A stretch of DNA of 6,039 nucleotides. Origin: CAYWTX01 sp964461295 (lineage in GTDB: Bacteria > Planctomycetota > Phycisphaerae > SM23-33). The position numbers and the translations under genes were made by a program. The notes under the pieces are model-generated. The model had not been told where the DNA came from. It saw only the letters and a program-made list of their open reading frames with translations, and searched no databases. The stretch spans positions 1-6,039 of the forward strand of contig CAYWTX010000325.1 in the NCBI GenBank assembly GCA_964461295.1, read 5' to 3'. This document shows positions 5,443 through 6,039 of the stretch, in pieces (positions within the stretch are counted from its first letter, which is position 1; each line of letters opens with the position of its first letter).

Positions 5443-6039
5443 ATGAGCGCCAAGCCATCGAAGAGAGCGAACATCCAGCGCGTCGACCGTGCGTCGGCCG
5501 ATGTCGCGCGGGAGAACGTCGAGGAACTCAAGCGACTCTTTCCCGAAGCGGTGGCCGAGGGCAAGGTCGATTTCGACAAACTTCGCGCCACGCTCGGCGA
5601 CGAACTGGACGACCGTCCCGAACGCTACAGCTTCACCTGGGCGGGCAAGCGCGACGCCATCCGCCTGCTCCAGGCCCCCAGCCGCGCCGCGCTCGTGCCC
5701 GTGCCGGCCGAGTCGGGCAACTTCGACACCACCGGCAACGTCTTCATCGAGGGCGAGAACCTCGAAGTCCTCAAACTGCTGTACAAGAGCTACGCCGGGC
5801 GGGTGAAGATGATCTACATCGACCCGCCGTACAACACGGGCAACGACTTCATCTACCCCGATAACTTCGCCGACCCGCTGGACACCTACCTCAAACTCAC
5901 CGGCCAGAAAGACTCCGACGGCAACCTGCTTACCAGCAACCCCGAAACCTCCGGCCGCTACCACTCCGCCTGGCTCACCATGATGTACCCCAGGCTGTTC
6001 GTGGCGAGGCAATTGCTGGCCGAGGATGGAGAAGCAGGT
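5443..6039 (+). CDS. mod: Type III-style DNA adenine methyltransferase (Mod), 3' end missing
   Basis: This frame stays open for 199 codons to the window edge. It encodes the N-terminal third of a site-specific DNA adenine methyltransferase of the Type III Mod kind, a family usually about 600-680 residues long. Residues 23-72 match the N-terminal block, with ELKRLFPEAVAEGKVDFDKL and then RYSFTWAGK. GENLEVLKLL lies at 104-113. The catalytic motif IV is DPPYNTG at 128-134, followed by NDFIYPDNFADPL. Motif IV this close to the N-terminus, with the AdoMet-binding FxGxG motif expected later, marks the beta class. ATG at 5443 has AGGA just upstream (close spacing); no other in-frame start lies in the 45 bases before it. 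Mod methylates its recognition site and normally partners a Res helicase-nuclease, which would lie beyond the edge. The last three residues (EAG) do not look like the family. Confidence 0.92.
   Translation, partial: MSAKPSKRANIQRVDRASADVARENVEELKRLFPEAVAEGKVDFDKLRATLGDELDDRPERYSFTWAGKRDAIRLLQAPSRAALVPVPAESGNFDTTGNVFIEGENLEVLKLLYKSYAGRVKMIYIDPPYNTGNDFIYPDNFADPLDTYLKLTGQKDSDGNLLTSNPETSGRYHSAWLTMMYPRLFVARQLLAEDGEAG

Noticed and set aside
3906..5864. Long + strand frame overlapping the metallophosphoesterase and mod
   Set aside because: It is Arg/Pro/Gly-rich without domains and is out of frame with two genes that have complete catalytic motifs.
4012..6012. Long open frame on the - strand opposite the metallophosphoesterase and mod
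   Set aside because: It spans two unrelated real genes and their spacer, and reads as Gly/Arg/Val-rich noise typical of antisense frames in GC-rich DNA.
1..6039. CRISPR arrays, tRNA or rRNA genes, insertion sequences
   Set aside because: No spaced direct repeats, no cloverleaf or rRNA sequence, and no transposase were recognised on either strand.

Overview
The window is strongly GC-rich DNA from a Gram-negative (diderm) bacterium. It carries the outer-membrane assembly genes bamA and skp/ompH, a partial surE, a membrane-anchored metallophosphoesterase and the start of a Type III-style DNA methyltransferase gene. The style of the SurE and OmpH proteins, the frequent GTG-type starts and short dispersed intergenic repeats would fit the Planctomycetes/PVC neighbourhood, but that placement is an impression and was not tested. 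Both ends of the window cut through genes.

Layout from left to right: (1) the 3' three-quarters of surE on the + strand; (2) a gap of about 200 bases between converging genes, with a terminator-like hairpin and a compact inverted repeat that resembles a dispersed element; (3) skp/ompH on the - strand; (4) a 154-base spacer with an unusual octamer repeat, six units in one orientation followed by three and a half in the opposite one; (5) bamA on the - strand, transcribed toward skp; (6) a divergent control region with a good sigma70-like promoter for bamA and a weaker overlapping one facing the other way; (7) a four-helix membrane metallophosphoesterase on the + strand; (8) a 165-base spacer with a hairpin terminator candidate, then a promoter whose -10 box sits inside a perfect 8-bp inverted repeat; (9) the first 199 codons of a beta-class DNA adenine methyltransferase (Mod), cut by the window end.

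How the genes work together: bamA and skp form a classical envelope module. Skp chaperones unfolded outer-membrane proteins across the periplasm and BamA inserts them into the outer membrane. The divergent metallophosphoesterase is membrane-bound and could act on a lipid or envelope phosphoester, but its substrate cannot be read from sequence. surE is a housekeeping nucleotidase. The methyltransferase begins a functionally separate unit, probably a restriction-modification or other defence locus continuing beyond the right edge.

I see no clear case of a wholly new system. The observations most worth following are the octamer inverted array between bamA and skp, the inverted repeat centred on the mod promoter, and whatever lies to the right of mod.
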